A stretch of 64,000 nt of DNA. Source: Cohnella baijiui (GTDB lineage Bacteria; Bacillota; Bacilli; Paenibacillales; Paenibacillaceae). The notes beneath the pieces are model-generated. The model was given only the letters and a program-made list of their open reading frames with translations. It had not been told where the DNA came from and made no database searches. Made by a program: the position numbers and the translations under genes. Where the stretch lies: NCBI RefSeq assembly GCF_020731285.1, contig NZ_JAJFOW010000013.1, forward strand, positions 1 to 64,000, in the 5' to 3' direction. Of the stretch, positions 19,003 to 28,472 are shown piece after piece (positions within the stretch are counted from its first letter, which is position 1; every line of letters starts with the position of its first letter).

Positions 19003-20748
19003 ATGTCGCAATCCATCCCTCGGCCGGAGCATCCGCGCCCCCAATTCGTGCGCGAATCGTGGATCAATCTCAATGGCGCATGGCAGTTCGAGATCGACCA
19101 TTCGCGCAGCGGCAAAGAAAGAGGGCTGCAAGCGCCCGAAGCTTCGCTCGGACAGCGCATTCTCGTTCCGTTCAGCCCGGAAAGCAAGCTGTCCGGCATC
19201 GGACACACGGACTTCATGGCTGCGGTATGGTACAAGCGCAGCTTCACGATTCCCGCCGGTTGGGAGAAAGGCGAGGTCTTGCTGCACTTCGGCGCGGTCG
19301 ATTACGAAACGGAGGTGTGGGTGAACGACGTATCCGTCGGCAAGCATCGCGGCGGCTATAGTTCCTTCTCCTTCCCGATCGGCCATGCGCTTCGCGACGG
19401 CGACAACGTCGTAACCGTCTATGCGGAGGACGACGTCCGCTCCGGCTTGCAGCCCAGAGGCAAGCAAAGCGGCTCGTACCGTTCGCAAGGCTGCGACTAT
19501 ACGCGAACGACCGGCATCTGGCAGACGGTATGGCTCGAGCTTGTACCGAAGACGCGCATCGCTTCGTTCCGCCTCGTTCCCGATCCCGACAACGACAGCC
19601 TGCACGTCAGTGCCGTCGTCGAAGGGCAGACCGACGGAATCTCGCTCCGCTGCGCCGCGTCCTTCGAGGGCGAACCTGTCGGAGAGCAATCCGCTCGCGT
19701 CGGCTCGCGTTCCGTTTCGCTGACCCTCCCTTTGTCCGAGAAGCATCTGTGGCATCCGGGAGAACCGGCTTTGTACGATTTGCGCCTCGAACTCGTCAAG
19801 GACGAAGCAATCGTAGACGCCGCGGCATCTTACTTCGGGCTGCGCTCGCTCCGTTTGGACGGCATGGCGTTCCGAATCAACGACCGTTCGGTGTTCCAGC
19901 GTCTCGTGCTCGATCAAGGCTTTTATCCGGACGGCATCTATACGGCACCGACGGACGAGGCTTTGAAGCACGACATCGAGCTGTCGCTGGCCGCCGGCTT
20001 CAACGGCGCCCGCCTGCACGAGAAGATGTTCGAGCCGCGTTTCCTTTATTGGGCCGACCGACTCGGATATCTCGTATGGGGAGAACATGCCAACTGGGGG
20101 CTCGACATCACGACGAGCGTCGGACTGGCGCGGTTTCTGCCGGAATGGCTCGAAGGCATCGAACGGGATTACAATCACCCGAGCATCGTCGGCTGGTGCC
20201 CGTTCAACGAGACGTGGGATTCGTCAAAAGGAACGCGCCAGGACAACGAGGTGCTGCGGATCGTCTACGAGACGACGCGCGCGTTCGACCCCACGCGTCC
20301 GGTCATCGACACGAGCGGCAATTTCCATGTCGCGACCGATATTTTCGACGTGCATGACTACGATCAGAACCCGGAGACGTTCCGCGCCCGCTACCAACCG
20401 CTGGCGGAAGGCGGCAAGCCGTGGGTCTCGTTCCCCGATCGGCAGTCCTACGGCGGCCAGCCCTACTTCGTCAGCGAGTACGGCGGCATCTGGTGGGATC
20501 CAGACCAAGCGAACGAGCAAGGCTGGGGATACGGCGAACGCCCGAAGAGCGTAGAAGAATTTAGGTCCCGGTACGAAGGACTGACGAACACGCTGCTCGA
20601 CAATCCGAACATGTTCGGGTTCTGTTATACGCAGCTTTACGATATCGAACAGGAAGTAAACGGATTGTATACGTATGATCGGCGGCCGAAGTTCGACCTG
20701 GCTTGGCTGAAAGCGGTCAACGGCAGACGCGCCGCGATCGAGGACTAA
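19003..20748 (+). CDS. GH2 family glycosidase (beta-galactosidase/beta-glucuronidase-like)
   Basis: This 581-residue cytoplasmic enzyme has the GH2 layout: a sugar-binding jelly roll (about 10-180, LNGAWQFEID, VDYETEVWVNDVSVGKHRGG), an immunoglobulin-like domain, and a TIM barrel. Glu403 in PFNETW is the expected acid/base, and Glu492 in VSEYGG the expected nucleophile. GGAGG lies 9 bases before the ATG. It has its own promoter and is divergent from the alpha-mannosidase operon. The substrate sugar cannot be read from sequence; this short subgroup is often annotated only as a beta-galactosidase/beta-glucuronidase relative. Confidence 0.88.
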   Translation: MSQSIPRPEHPRPQFVRESWINLNGAWQFEIDHSRSGKERGLQAPEASLGQRILVPFSPESKLSGIGHTDFMAAVWYKRSFTIPAGWEKGEVLLHFGAVDYETEVWVNDVSVGKHRGGYSSFSFPIGHALRDGDNVVTVYAEDDVRSGLQPRGKQSGSYRSQGCDYTRTTGIWQTVWLELVPKTRIASFRLVPDPDNDSLHVSAVVEGQTDGISLRCAASFEGEPVGEQSARVGSRSVSLTLPLSEKHLWHPGEPALYDLRLELVKDEAIVDAAASYFGLRSLRLDGMAFRINDRSVFQRLVLDQGFYPDGIYTAPTDEALKHDIELSLAAGFNGARLHEKMFEPRFLYWADRLGYLVWGEHANWGLDITTSVGLARFLPEWLEGIERDYNHPSIVGWCPFNETWDSSKGTRQDNEVLRIVYETTRAFDPTRPVIDTSGNFHVATDIFDVHDYDQNPETFRARYQPLAEGGKPWVSFPDRQSYGGQPYFVSEYGGIWWDPDQANEQGWGYGERPKSVEEFRSRYEGLTNTLLDNPNMFGFCYTQLYDIEQEVNGLYTYDRRPKFDLAWLKAVNGRRAAIED

Positions 20749-20764
20749 GTTACGCCGGCACGGC

Positions 20765-20813
20765 AAGAGGGTGTCCCGCTATCGTCATCGGACGATGCGC
20801 GGAACACCCTCTT
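20765..20813 (+). terminator. Stem-loop after the GH2 gene
   Basis: AAGAGGGTGT pairs with AACACCCTCTT, and an inner stem GCATCGTC-like segment can extend it. It lies 17 bases after the GH2 stop. There is no clear U run, so termination strength is uncertain. Confidence 0.55.
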
Positions 20814-20848
20814 CGCCGCAGCGGGCAAACAAACGTCGGCGGTCGATG

Positions 20849-20877
20849 TTGATTCGTCTCTTGCTCGATTATATAAT
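20849..20877 (+). promoter_or_regulatory. Sigma-A promoter of the ArsR-type regulator gene
   Basis: TTGATT (20849-20854) and TATAAT (20872-20877) are 17 bases apart. The predicted start of transcription is about 25 bases before the third GGTTAACC site. Confidence 0.75.
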
Positions 20878-20907
20878 AGCCTGAATATGACGATCCGAAC
20901 GTAGCGA

Positions 20908-20915
20908 GGTTAACC
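20908..20915. promoter_or_regulatory. GGTTAACC site 3, candidate autoregulatory operator
   Basis: The octamer lies between the ribosome binding region and the start codon of the ArsR-type regulator gene, downstream of its promoter. It is identical to site 1 of the GH2 promoter, which suggests control of both genes by this regulator. Confidence 0.5.
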
Positions 20916-20916
20916 G

Positions 20917-21840
20917 ATGAAAATCCAAGTCTCCACGCGGCATATGATGCTGCTAGAAGCGCTCGCGTCCGAAAGCCGGGTACGAATGATCGAATTGCTG
21001 GACAGGCGGCCGATGAACGTCAAAGAACTCGCCCAAGCGCTCGGATTTTCCTCTGCGATCGTGACGAAGCACGTGCAGAAGCTGGAAGACGCCGGCATTA
21101 TCCGAACGGAGAGCCTCACCGGCGCGCGAGGCCGGCAGAAGGTGTGCCATCTGCAGCTCGATTCCATAACGCTTCAATTTCGTGCGCCCGCGCCGCCTGT
21201 CCCGAACCGGTACGCGACCTCCATTCCGATCGGGCAATATTCCGACTACCGGATCAAGCCCACTTGCGGGCTCGCCTCCCGAGCGAAGATCATCGGGATG
21301 ATCGACGACCCGCGCTACTTCTCCGATCCCGAACGGATGACGGCGTCCCATCTATGGTTCGGCAGCGGCTACGTCGAATATCGAATTCCGAATTACCTGC
21401 TATCGAATCAAAGAGCCGGCAGCATTTCCGTTTCCCTCGAATTATGCTCGGAAGCCCCCGGGTTCAACGAGAACTGGCCTTCCGACATTCATTTTCATCT
21501 GAACGAGGTCTACATCGGACATTGGACTTGTCCCGGCGACTTCGGCGGCCATCGCGGCGTTCATACGCCCGACTGGTGGGAATACGGCACGCAGCACGGA
21601 TTGCTGAAATCGATCCAGCTCCAACCCGAAGGGACCTTCATCGACGGCGTTCGCATGTCCGACGTTTCGATCCGGGACGTTCCGATCCCCTACGGCGAAG
21701 ATATCCGCCTTCGCATTTCCGCTCCGGAAACGGCCAAGAACAGCGGCGGGCTCAGTCTGTTCGGCAAACAATTCGGCAACTACGATCAAGATATCGAAGT
21801 CGCGATCGCGTACGAGGATGTTAGAGCGGATCCAACTTAA
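20917..21840 (+). CDS. ArsR-type winged-helix regulator with a C-terminal effector-like domain
   Basis: This 307-residue protein has an ArsR-type winged helix at residues 1-85 (SESRVRMIELLDRRPMNVKE, then FSSAIVTKHVQKLEDAGIIR). The rest, about 220 residues, is a beta-rich region with many aromatic residues (HLWFGSGYVEYRIPNYL, GHWTCPGDFGGHRGVHTPDW). No metal-binding cysteine pair of classical ArsR repressors is seen. The large C-terminal part could bind a carbohydrate or another small molecule, but I recognise no named domain there. It follows the GH2 gene and has its own promoter and a GGTTAACC site at its start, so control of GH2 is likely. Confidence 0.75.
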   Translation: MKIQVSTRHMMLLEALASESRVRMIELLDRRPMNVKELAQALGFSSAIVTKHVQKLEDAGIIRTESLTGARGRQKVCHLQLDSITLQFRAPAPPVPNRYATSIPIGQYSDYRIKPTCGLASRAKIIGMIDDPRYFSDPERMTASHLWFGSGYVEYRIPNYLLSNQRAGSISVSLELCSEAPGFNENWPSDIHFHLNEVYIGHWTCPGDFGGHRGVHTPDWWEYGTQHGLLKSIQLQPEGTFIDGVRMSDVSIRDVPIPYGEDIRLRISAPETAKNSGGLSLFGKQFGNYDQDIEVAIAYEDVRADPT

Positions 21841-21846
21841 ACGAAA

Positions 21847-21882
21847 CAAGCTGACGTCGGCGGAAGTTCCGGCGTCAGCTTG
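21847..21882. terminator. Stem-loop after the ArsR-type gene
   Basis: CAAGCTGACG (21847-21856) pairs perfectly with CGTCAGCTTG (21873-21882). It lies between the convergent ArsR-type and LacI genes and may serve both. The downstream U run is weak. Confidence 0.65.
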
Positions 21883-21913
21883 CATTCTGGAAATATGATT
21901 TGATACATACGAT

Positions 21914-22951
21914 TCAAGGACTAGAACGATCCATCGAATATTGGAGGCTGGGGTTCTGCCGGCGTCCCTCTAAGTTCGCTTCCGCCCGCTTCACCGACTC
22001 GCCTTCGACCAACGAGACGTATATGCGCTCATGCTCGGCGGCACCTTCGCCTTCGATCAGCTTAATCAACTGCTCCGCCGCCACGGCGCCCCATTTTCGT
22101 TCGGAATAATCGACCGTCGCCAGCCGAGGCTGCACGTAATCGGCGATGTCGATATGGTCGAAGCCCACCACATGGACATGCTCGCCGATGCGGTATGGCG
22201 TCATCTTCAGCGCATGGTACATGCCGATCGCCATCTCGTCGTTCAAGCAGAAGACGCCTACAGGCCCGTCGTATTCGGCGACGATCCGAGCGGCGGCCGC
22301 GGCGCCGCTCGCCATGTCGAAGTTACCCGGAATCTCCTCGTACCGGATTCCCGGGCCGCCTCGCTCCACCGTCTGGCGCGCGGCTGCCAGCCGCTGCTCG
22401 GAGTCGAACGAGCCTTCCGGCCCCGTCACTACGTACAGCTTCTTATGCCCCTCGCTGATCAAATATTCCATCGCGAACGTCGCGCCGGCTTTGTTGTCAA
22501 GCAGTACCTGCACGATATTCTCGTGACGGATCTCCCTGTCGAGCACGACGAGCTTGTGCCCCCGGTTCGCGTGCAGCAGCAGCTCCTGATCGGTGAACAG
22601 GCTGTCGAGGACGATCGCTCCATCCAGAATGCCCTCCGGGAGCATCCGGTGCGACTGCGTTCCGCTGCAGGCGACAAGATCGTACCCGCGCTTGTTCATC
22701 TCTTCCTTCATCCCTTGAAGCAGCTTCCCGTAGAATGCCCCTTCGAAGGTCGTCAGGAACGCCCCAATGATACGTGTTTCTCGCTTCTTTAGCGAACGGG
22801 CGGCCGCGTTCGGCACATAATTCAAATCTTTGGCCACAGCAAGAATCCGTTTGCTCGTCTCTTCCGTAACCTTCGGATTTCCGTTGAGCGCGTAAGATAC
22901 GGTCGAGATGGAGACCCCCGCGTGCTTGGCAATGTCTTTTATGCTTACCAC
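21914..22951 (-). CDS. LacI-family transcriptional regulator
   Basis: This 345-residue repressor has the LacI helix-turn-helix at residues 2-25 (SIKDIAKHAGVSISTVSYAL), the hinge-helix region, and a periplasmic-binding-protein-like effector domain (IIGAFLTTFEGAFYGKLLQG, GFDHIDIADYVQPRLATVDY). It is on the same strand as the phosphorylase operon and follows it, with its own promoter. The three GAAACGTTTC-type operators upstream of the operon's binding-protein gene are the natural targets; the sugar it senses is unknown. Confidence 0.92.
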   Translation of the reverse strand: MVSIKDIAKHAGVSISTVSYALNGNPKVTEETSKRILAVAKDLNYVPNAAARSLKKRETRIIGAFLTTFEGAFYGKLLQGMKEEMNKRGYDLVACSGTQSHRMLPEGILDGAIVLDSLFTDQELLLHANRGHKLVVLDREIRHENIVQVLLDNKAGATFAMEYLISEGHKKLYVVTGPEGSFDSEQRLAAARQTVERGGPGIRYEEIPGNFDMASGAAAAARIVAEYDGPVGVFCLNDEMAIGMYHALKMTPYRIGEHVHVVGFDHIDIADYVQPRLATVDYSERKWGAVAAEQLIKLIEGEGAAEHERIYVSLVEGESVKRAEANLEGRRQNPSLQYSMDRSSP

Positions 22952-22996
22952 AGCTATCGCTCCTATCGCATGCTACCCGCCTTCATCTCTTTTTCA

Positions 22997-23005
22997 ATTA
23001 TAACA
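22997..23005 (-). promoter_or_regulatory. Extended -10 promoter of the lacI-type gene
   Basis: On the minus strand the sequence reads TGTTATAAT, an extended -10 element, about 45 bp upstream of the LacI start codon. The -35 region is poor. It suggests that the regulator is transcribed separately from the phosphorylase operon. The 200 bp between the two genes show nothing else. Confidence 0.5.
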
Positions 23006-23153
23006 GAAAGCGGAACAATGGGGTCACGGCCCTACCGGAATCATGCGATATCGCACATCCCCAGGACCCTTGCCTCCAGACTGTCCCGCCTTCTATCCGT
23101 TAATCCTCGAGTATCAACAATAGAAGTTTACGAATGCCTTCGCTTGCGTCGGC

Positions 23154-26100
23154 TTAAGCCATCGTAATCGCGATCTCATTCGTGCCGTTCGCAACGAGCA
23201 GCGCCTCGAGCGTCTCTCTCCCGATCCGCGCGCCTCCGCGGCGATAGCGGTTCGGCTGCTCGGCCGTCTCGACCGGCGTGCCGTTAACGGCGACGCCGCG
23301 AACCGACGCTCCGCCTACGGAATAGCGGAATACGATGTCCTTGCCCATCCAGCGGAGCCGGAAGCGCAAGCCGTCCAGATCGGCCGGCAGCACCGGATCG
23401 AGCACGAGGTCGCCGCCCGCTTGGCGTATGCCCAGCGCATTCGAGATGAGCTGGTTCATATAGATGCCCGGGCCGCTGGAGTAGATGCGCCAGCCGCCCT
23501 TCACCTGAATCTCTCCGGAACGCAGCTTGCCGAATCCGTCCCGCGCCTCGTAGCGATCGTCGAACTTGCCGTCGGAGCTGCTGAAATAAGCGTTGCTCTG
23601 CCGCAAGTCCGCGTTCGGCACGACTTCGCGGATGCCGATCGGGTTGATCGTCGCGAGCGCCTTCCACGTCTCCTCCGCCTTACCCAGCTTTGCCATCGCC
23701 TCGATGAACCGGATATGCGCATGGACGTATTGCAAGCCGATCTCGCGTCCGAAGTTGGCCGCCTGCTCGGCGCGTTTGAACCTCGTGCTGACGCCGCCTG
23801 CGTAGTCGGCCGGCCGGTTCATGAGTCGCACGCCGTCCGGGTAAAACAGCTCTTGCTTGATCAAGCGGTAATGCGACTCCGCCTGTGCCTCGTCGAACAG
23901 CTCCCCGATCATACTGCGTGTCATCGGCAGCAGTCGGTACGAGATGCCGGTCTTGCCATCGCTCGGATGCAGCATCAGGTCAATCGCGCCAGGCTCTTCC
24001 ATGTACGCGAAGCCAGACGTCACGCCGTCCTTCACGAGATAGCGGTTGAAGTCTGTCTTGATGCCTTCCGCCAGCTCTCCCAGCTCCACCGCCAGCTCCC
24101 CTAGCTCGCCTCCTTGCGCGGCAAGCGCCAGAGATAGCTGAGTGAACGTCTGGAACGTCAGGGCTACGGTCCAACTGCTAATCATGTATTGCTTCAGCTT
24201 CGCGTTCGCCGGCTGCAACGTGTCATCCCAGTCTCCGTCTCCGTACGACGACAAACGCGTCCCGTGCAGGAAATGGTTCTTGATATACGCAATCTCCTTG
24301 CGCGCGTGGTGAAGAACGGTGTAGGTCTCCGCCGTCAGCTCGCCTCCATGCATCGTGTAAGGCAGGCGTTCTTCCAGCACGCCGTAATCCCCGGTAATCC
24401 GCAAATAATCGCCGAGCACCTTCAGCGGCCATACGATGATGTCTCCATGGCTCTCATCCTGCTGGATCCGGGAATACCGGTCGAACATAAACCATTGCGG
24501 CCAGTTGCCGTCTTCCATGAATTGATGCGTATAGACGGTCTTTAGAATTTCCTTTACCCGGTCGTACTTGCCCATCGCCAGAAAGTATTCCGTCGGACCT
24601 TGGCACACATCGCGCGTGCCCCACGCCGCTCCGCTGTATTGCTCCAGGCCGTGCGGCACGGAGTAATGGACGAGCATGTTATGCGTATACCACCAAGCCA
24701 GCGCGTTGAGCTTCTCCAGCTCCCGCCCCTTCTCCTCCGAGTCGTGCGACAGCCCGAAGCCGTTCATGACGGAAGCTAGGAATGCACGGTAATCTTCGAT
24801 GTCGGCTTCGACGGGACGCTCGCTGCGATCCGCCGCTTCGACATCGGCTCCTTCCAGATTTCCATGAATCGTCAGCCGCCACTTCGCGGACGGCTGAAGC
24901 TCCAGCACGACAATGGACGCTGAACCCGCCGGCGCTTCCGGCGCCAAAGCCCGTTCGTCCAGCACCCGCATGTCCGCGCAGCTGAGGCCCAGCCGAAAGC
25001 TCAACTCCGGGTAGACGCCCGAGCTTAGCGATTCCGGATGCGCACGGAAGACCAGCTCTTCGCCTTCGCGTTCCATCCGGAACGGTAGCTCGTATTCCTT
25101 ATCATTCATCGTGATTTGGTTGGTCACGAGGAACCGGTACGCCTTGCCCTCGCGGGAGGCGGCTTCGAGCGCCAATTGCGGCGCGTCCGCCTTCGTCCAC
25201 GCGGTGACGGTCAGAACATCTCCATCCCATTTATAATACCAGCGGGCGTAATTGAACCCGATTTCGTACAGAGATGGCAACGTCAGCAAGCGGAAGCCGC
25301 CGTCAATCTCTACGTAGATCCGCTGGCCCGACGTCTTCAGCACGTTCAGCGCGTTGCGCGCGTTCGTCATCAGCTTGTTGAATGAGGTATTGCCCACCGT
25401 GACCTGCGAGTGGAAGATGCCGTACATATAATTCGTCGACGACAGCACGCGCTCGTTCATTCGCGCGTTGTCCCCGCTCATGAGAATATGGCCGTGCGGC
25501 CGTTCCATGCGAAGCTCCTTTGCCTTCAACACGACATGCTCGTACGTATCGGTAAAGAACGACAACAGTTCGCCGTCTTCGCGTTCTTCCTGGAGGCGAA
25601 CGGGGAACATCGCTTCGATCTCCTCCGCCGTCATCTCTTCCGCGCGGAGCGGCGCCCCAAAGCGTTCGTGCCATGCGACGCGTTCGCCGACCGGGCGAAG
25701 ACCGTCATCCTTCAGCGCCTTGGCGCCTTCCCATGCGGTCCGGATCTCGTCCTCGTACGCCAGCCCGCCGATCGCTTCCGCATGGTTCGGCTTCAAGATC
25801 CCGTAGAAGACGAACGACGTCTCCCCGCCTCCCAGGATAACCTTCTCCGACTGCAGCGCGGTATACGCGAATTCGTACTGGTACACCTTGCTCTTCAGGC
25901 TCTCGCGGCCAAGCGCTTCCGGAACGTCCGTCTCCTTGTAGGAGAGACCAAAGAACTGGAAGCCGTCCGTCGAATACGCGGCGGCTCCGGTCAGCGATCC
26001 TTGCTGCAGATAAGGGAATCCGGTCGACATCGGCTGATTCTGGCGAGAGCATACCGCGTAACCCCTCTCTTCCGTCCGGAATGCGGCATGACCGATGTAT

Positions 26101-26525
26101 TGGGACATGTACGCTTCGTTATTGCGAACGGCGCCTTTGTCCGAGAGTCCCACGTCTTGTCCGTAGAGGACATCCGCTTGGACGCCTTCGCCGCTAAGCG
26201 CGACTTCCCAGAACCAGATCAGTCCGGGCATCAGCGTAAACGCCACGCGATAAGCGACCCCGTACGCCGCTCCCGTCCACTCGACGCGCCGATCGGAAGT
26301 ACGGACCTTGCTCCCCGAACGGACGCCAAGCAGAGGCGCCGACCAAATTCGCCCCTCCTTGTGCACGCGCAAATAAATATTGTTCATCGATCCGTCCAGC
26401 GGATTCGACAGAACTTGATTGACCATCAAACTTTCATATTTGATCTCCCGAAGGTCGCCGCTATTCAGGAACGTGAACGACAGCCCGTCCGACTGCACAG
26501 CAATCATGTTTGCCAGTGGTTCCAT
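23154..26525 (-). CDS. Beta-oligoglucan phosphorylase (GH94 SOGP-like or GH161-like)
   Basis: This 1123-residue protein has N-terminal beta-sandwich regions followed by an (alpha/alpha)6 barrel typical of inverting glycoside phosphorylases. Barrel motifs include YSGAAWGTRDVCQGPTEYFL, QDESHGDIIVWPLKVLGDYL and SYGDGDWDDTLQP near residues 760-770, where the catalytic aspartate is expected. Length and operon context match 1,2-beta-oligoglucan phosphorylases (about 1110 residues, GH94) or the related GH161 1,3-beta-oligoglucan phosphorylases better than cellobiose phosphorylases (about 800). Such enzymes release glucose 1-phosphate from imported beta-glucans. The gene follows its two permeases and binding protein. 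The linkage specificity is not settled by what I can see. Confidence 0.75.
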   Translation of the reverse strand: MEPLANMIAVQSDGLSFTFLNSGDLREIKYESLMVNQVLSNPLDGSMNNIYLRVHKEGRIWSAPLLGVRSGSKVRTSDRRVEWTGAAYGVAYRVAFTLMPGLIWFWEVALSGEGVQADVLYGQDVGLSDKGAVRNNEAYMSQYIGHAAFRTEERGYAVCSRQNQPMSTGFPYLQQGSLTGAAAYSTDGFQFFGLSYKETDVPEALGRESLKSKVYQYEFAYTALQSEKVILGGGETSFVFYGILKPNHAEAIGGLAYEDEIRTAWEGAKALKDDGLRPVGERVAWHERFGAPLRAEEMTAEEIEAMFPVRLQEEREDGELLSFFTDTYEHVVLKAKELRMERPHGHILMSGDNARMNERVLSSTNYMYGIFHSQVTVGNTSFNKLMTNARNALNVLKTSGQRIYVEIDGGFRLLTLPSLYEIGFNYARWYYKWDGDVLTVTAWTKADAPQLALEAASREGKAYRFLVTNQITMNDKEYELPFRMEREGEELVFRAHPESLSSGVYPELSFRLGLSCADMRVLDERALAPEAPAGSASIVVLELQPSAKWRLTIHGNLEGADVEAADRSERPVEADIEDYRAFLASVMNGFGLSHDSEEKGRELEKLNALAWWYTHNMLVHYSVPHGLEQYSGAAWGTRDVCQGPTEYFLAMGKYDRVKEILKTVYTHQFMEDGNWPQWFMFDRYSRIQQDESHGDIIVWPLKVLGDYLRITGDYGVLEERLPYTMHGGELTAETYTVLHHARKEIAYIKNHFLHGTRLSSYGDGDWDDTLQPANAKLKQYMISSWTVALTFQTFTQLSLALAAQGGELGELAVELGELAEGIKTDFNRYLVKDGVTSGFAYMEEPGAIDLMLHPSDGKTGISYRLLPMTRSMIGELFDEAQAESHYRLIKQELFYPDGVRLMNRPADYAGGVSTRFKRAEQAANFGREIGLQYVHAHIRFIEAMAKLGKAEETWKALATINPIGIREVVPNADLRQSNAYFSSSDGKFDDRYEARDGFGKLRSGEIQVKGGWRIYSSGPGIYMNQLISNALGIRQAGGDLVLDPVLPADLDGLRFRLRWMGKDIVFRYSVGGASVRGVAVNGTPVETAEQPNRYRRGGARIGRETLEALLVANGTNEIAITMA

Positions 26526-26620
26526 ACTCTCGCCGTACTCCTCTCCACAAGCCCTCTTTAATGTCTATTTATATTTTGAAGCGAAGCCCCAGCTACTCTA
26601 TACGCGATTTGAAGGCACGG

Positions 26621-27481
26621 TTATTTCATGCCGGAAATGCTAAAGTTCTCAATGATGTGCTTTTGGAAATAGGTGAATAACACGATGACAGGCGCCACCA
26701 TAAACGTCGCTCCCGCCATCTGCAGGCCGAATTTTGCCGCGTATTGCCCCTTCAGCAGAGACAAGCCGACCGACAGCGTGTACAAGCTTTCGTCGTTCGC
26801 GATAATGAGCGGCCAGAGGAAGCTGTTCCAGCCGGCAATAAACGTCAAGATCGCTTGAACGGCCAGGATGGGCTTCGAGATCGGCAGCACGATTTGCAGG
26901 AATATCCGATACTCGCTCGCGCCGTCCAAACGCGTCGCCTCCATCAGCTCCGTCGGAATCGTCGACATGAATTGGCGGAACAGGAAAATCGCGAAGGCTC
27001 CGACAAGGCCCGGGAGCACGATGCCCGTCATGGTGTTCGTGAGGCCGAGCGAATTGAGGATCAGGTAGACCGGGATCATCGTCACTTGGCTCGGAATCAT
27101 CATCGTCGCCAGCACGAGCACGAACAAGGCGTTGCGCCCTTTGAAGTCGTATTTGGCGAAGCCGAAGCCTGCAATCGCGTTCAGCAGAAGTCCCACGAAA
27201 GAGAATAGGACAATGATCAGCGTATTTTTGAGATACACGCCGAAATTCATGTTTTCGAACAAGTAAGCGAAGTTGTCCATCGTGAATCTTTTCGGCCAGA
27301 AGGTCGGCGGAATTTGAAGGATTTCGCCCTCCGGCTTAAAAGAAGACAGGATCATCCAGAAAAACGGCAGCAAAAAGAACAAGGCGCCGATGGTGAGCAA
27401 GCCGCCGGACATCCATTGGAACGTCTTGCCGCTTTCCCGCTCTCTCGCGCTTCTTTTTTTGCCCGCGGTTGTGGTATGCAA
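26621..27481 (-). CDS. Carbohydrate ABC transporter permease (MsmG-like)
   Basis: This 286-residue permease has six helices and an EAA loop (PTELMEATRLDGASEYRIFL). It is the second permease of the beta-oligoglucan importer, 18 bp after its partner and 95 bp before the phosphorylase gene. As in the first sugar module, no ATPase gene is present, so a shared MsmK/MsmX-type ATPase is expected elsewhere. Confidence 0.93.
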   Translation of the reverse strand: MHTTTAGKKRSARERESGKTFQWMSGGLLTIGALFFLLPFFWMILSSFKPEGEILQIPPTFWPKRFTMDNFAYLFENMNFGVYLKNTLIIVLFSFVGLLLNAIAGFGFAKYDFKGRNALFVLVLATMMIPSQVTMIPVYLILNSLGLTNTMTGIVLPGLVGAFAIFLFRQFMSTIPTELMEATRLDGASEYRIFLQIVLPISKPILAVQAILTFIAGWNSFLWPLIIANDESLYTLSVGLSLLKGQYAAKFGLQMAGATFMVAPVIVLFTYFQKHIIENFSISGMK

Positions 27482-27499
27482 TGCGATCTCCTCCTTTCC

Positions 27500-28390
27500 T
27501 TACGTCATGTCCGACTCGTTCTTCTGCAGCCTGAGCTGAACGAGCGTAATCACGATGATACTTACGAACAGAACAAACGAGCCCGCGGCCGCGTAACCGA
27601 AGTTGTTGAATTTAAAGCCGTTTTGGTAAATGAAAAGCGCTACGGACAACGTACCGTCGAGCGGACCGCCTTGGGTCATGACGAACGGCTCCTCAAAAAA
27701 CTGCAGCCAGCCGATCATCGTCGTGACGGACACGAAAAAGATGGCAAAGCGAAGCATCGGAATCGTGATGCGCGTCACTTGTTGCCATGTATTCGCTCCG
27801 TCGAGCTCGGCGGCTTCGTAATAGGATTTCGGTACCCCTTGCAGCGCCGCGATGAAAATAATCATGTTCAAGCCGATCGCCTTCCATAGCGCCAGCAGAA
27901 TCAAGGACAGCTTGGCGACCGTCGGCTCCGTGAGCCATGGCACGTCCGGCAGCCCGACCGAGTTCAGCAAGTAGTTAAAGAGGCCGAGCGCAGGATTATA
28001 AAGGTAACTCCAAACGACCGCAACGGCCACGATGTTCGTCACGGAAGGGAGGTAATAGACAACGCGAAAAACTTTAAAAATCCGGGAGGTCCCCAGATTG
28101 ATCAACAAAGCGATAGCAAGCGAGAACAGGATGACAAGCGGCACGCCGATGACGACGTAGAAAAGCGTGTTGAGGATCGCCTTCAGGAAAACGGGATCCT
28201 TGAGCACCTCGATGTAATTGTCGAAGCCGATGAACGAAATCGAATCGAAATTCGCGAGCCCTCCGAGGTCCATATCGCTAAAGCTGATTACGAGCGCGAC
28301 CAGAATCGGGACGATGGAGAACAAGGTGAGCAAAATCAAAGTAGGCGCGATGAAAATATACGGTGCTTGTTTATTCAGGAAACCCTTCAT
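27500..28390 (-). CDS. Carbohydrate ABC transporter permease (MsmF-like)
   Basis: This 296-residue permease has six helices and an EAA loop (PKSYYEAAELDGANTWQQVT). It pairs with the following permease and with the binding protein encoded 82 bp upstream. The product probably imports beta-linked gluco-oligosaccharides for the phosphorylase at the end of the operon. Confidence 0.93.
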   Translation of the reverse strand: MKGFLNKQAPYIFIAPTLILLTLFSIVPILVALVISFSDMDLGGLANFDSISFIGFDNYIEVLKDPVFLKAILNTLFYVVIGVPLVILFSLAIALLINLGTSRIFKVFRVVYYLPSVTNIVAVAVVWSYLYNPALGLFNYLLNSVGLPDVPWLTEPTVAKLSLILLALWKAIGLNMIIFIAALQGVPKSYYEAAELDGANTWQQVTRITIPMLRFAIFFVSVTTMIGWLQFFEEPFVMTQGGPLDGTLSVALFIYQNGFKFNNFGYAAAGSFVLFVSIIVITLVQLRLQKNESDMT

Positions 28391-28472
28391 CGGGATATCT
28401 CCCTTCCTTCTTGCTTGCCGAGGGGGTAGATGGGAGCGGACCGACCTTTACATCCGGCCCGCTTCGAATCGT

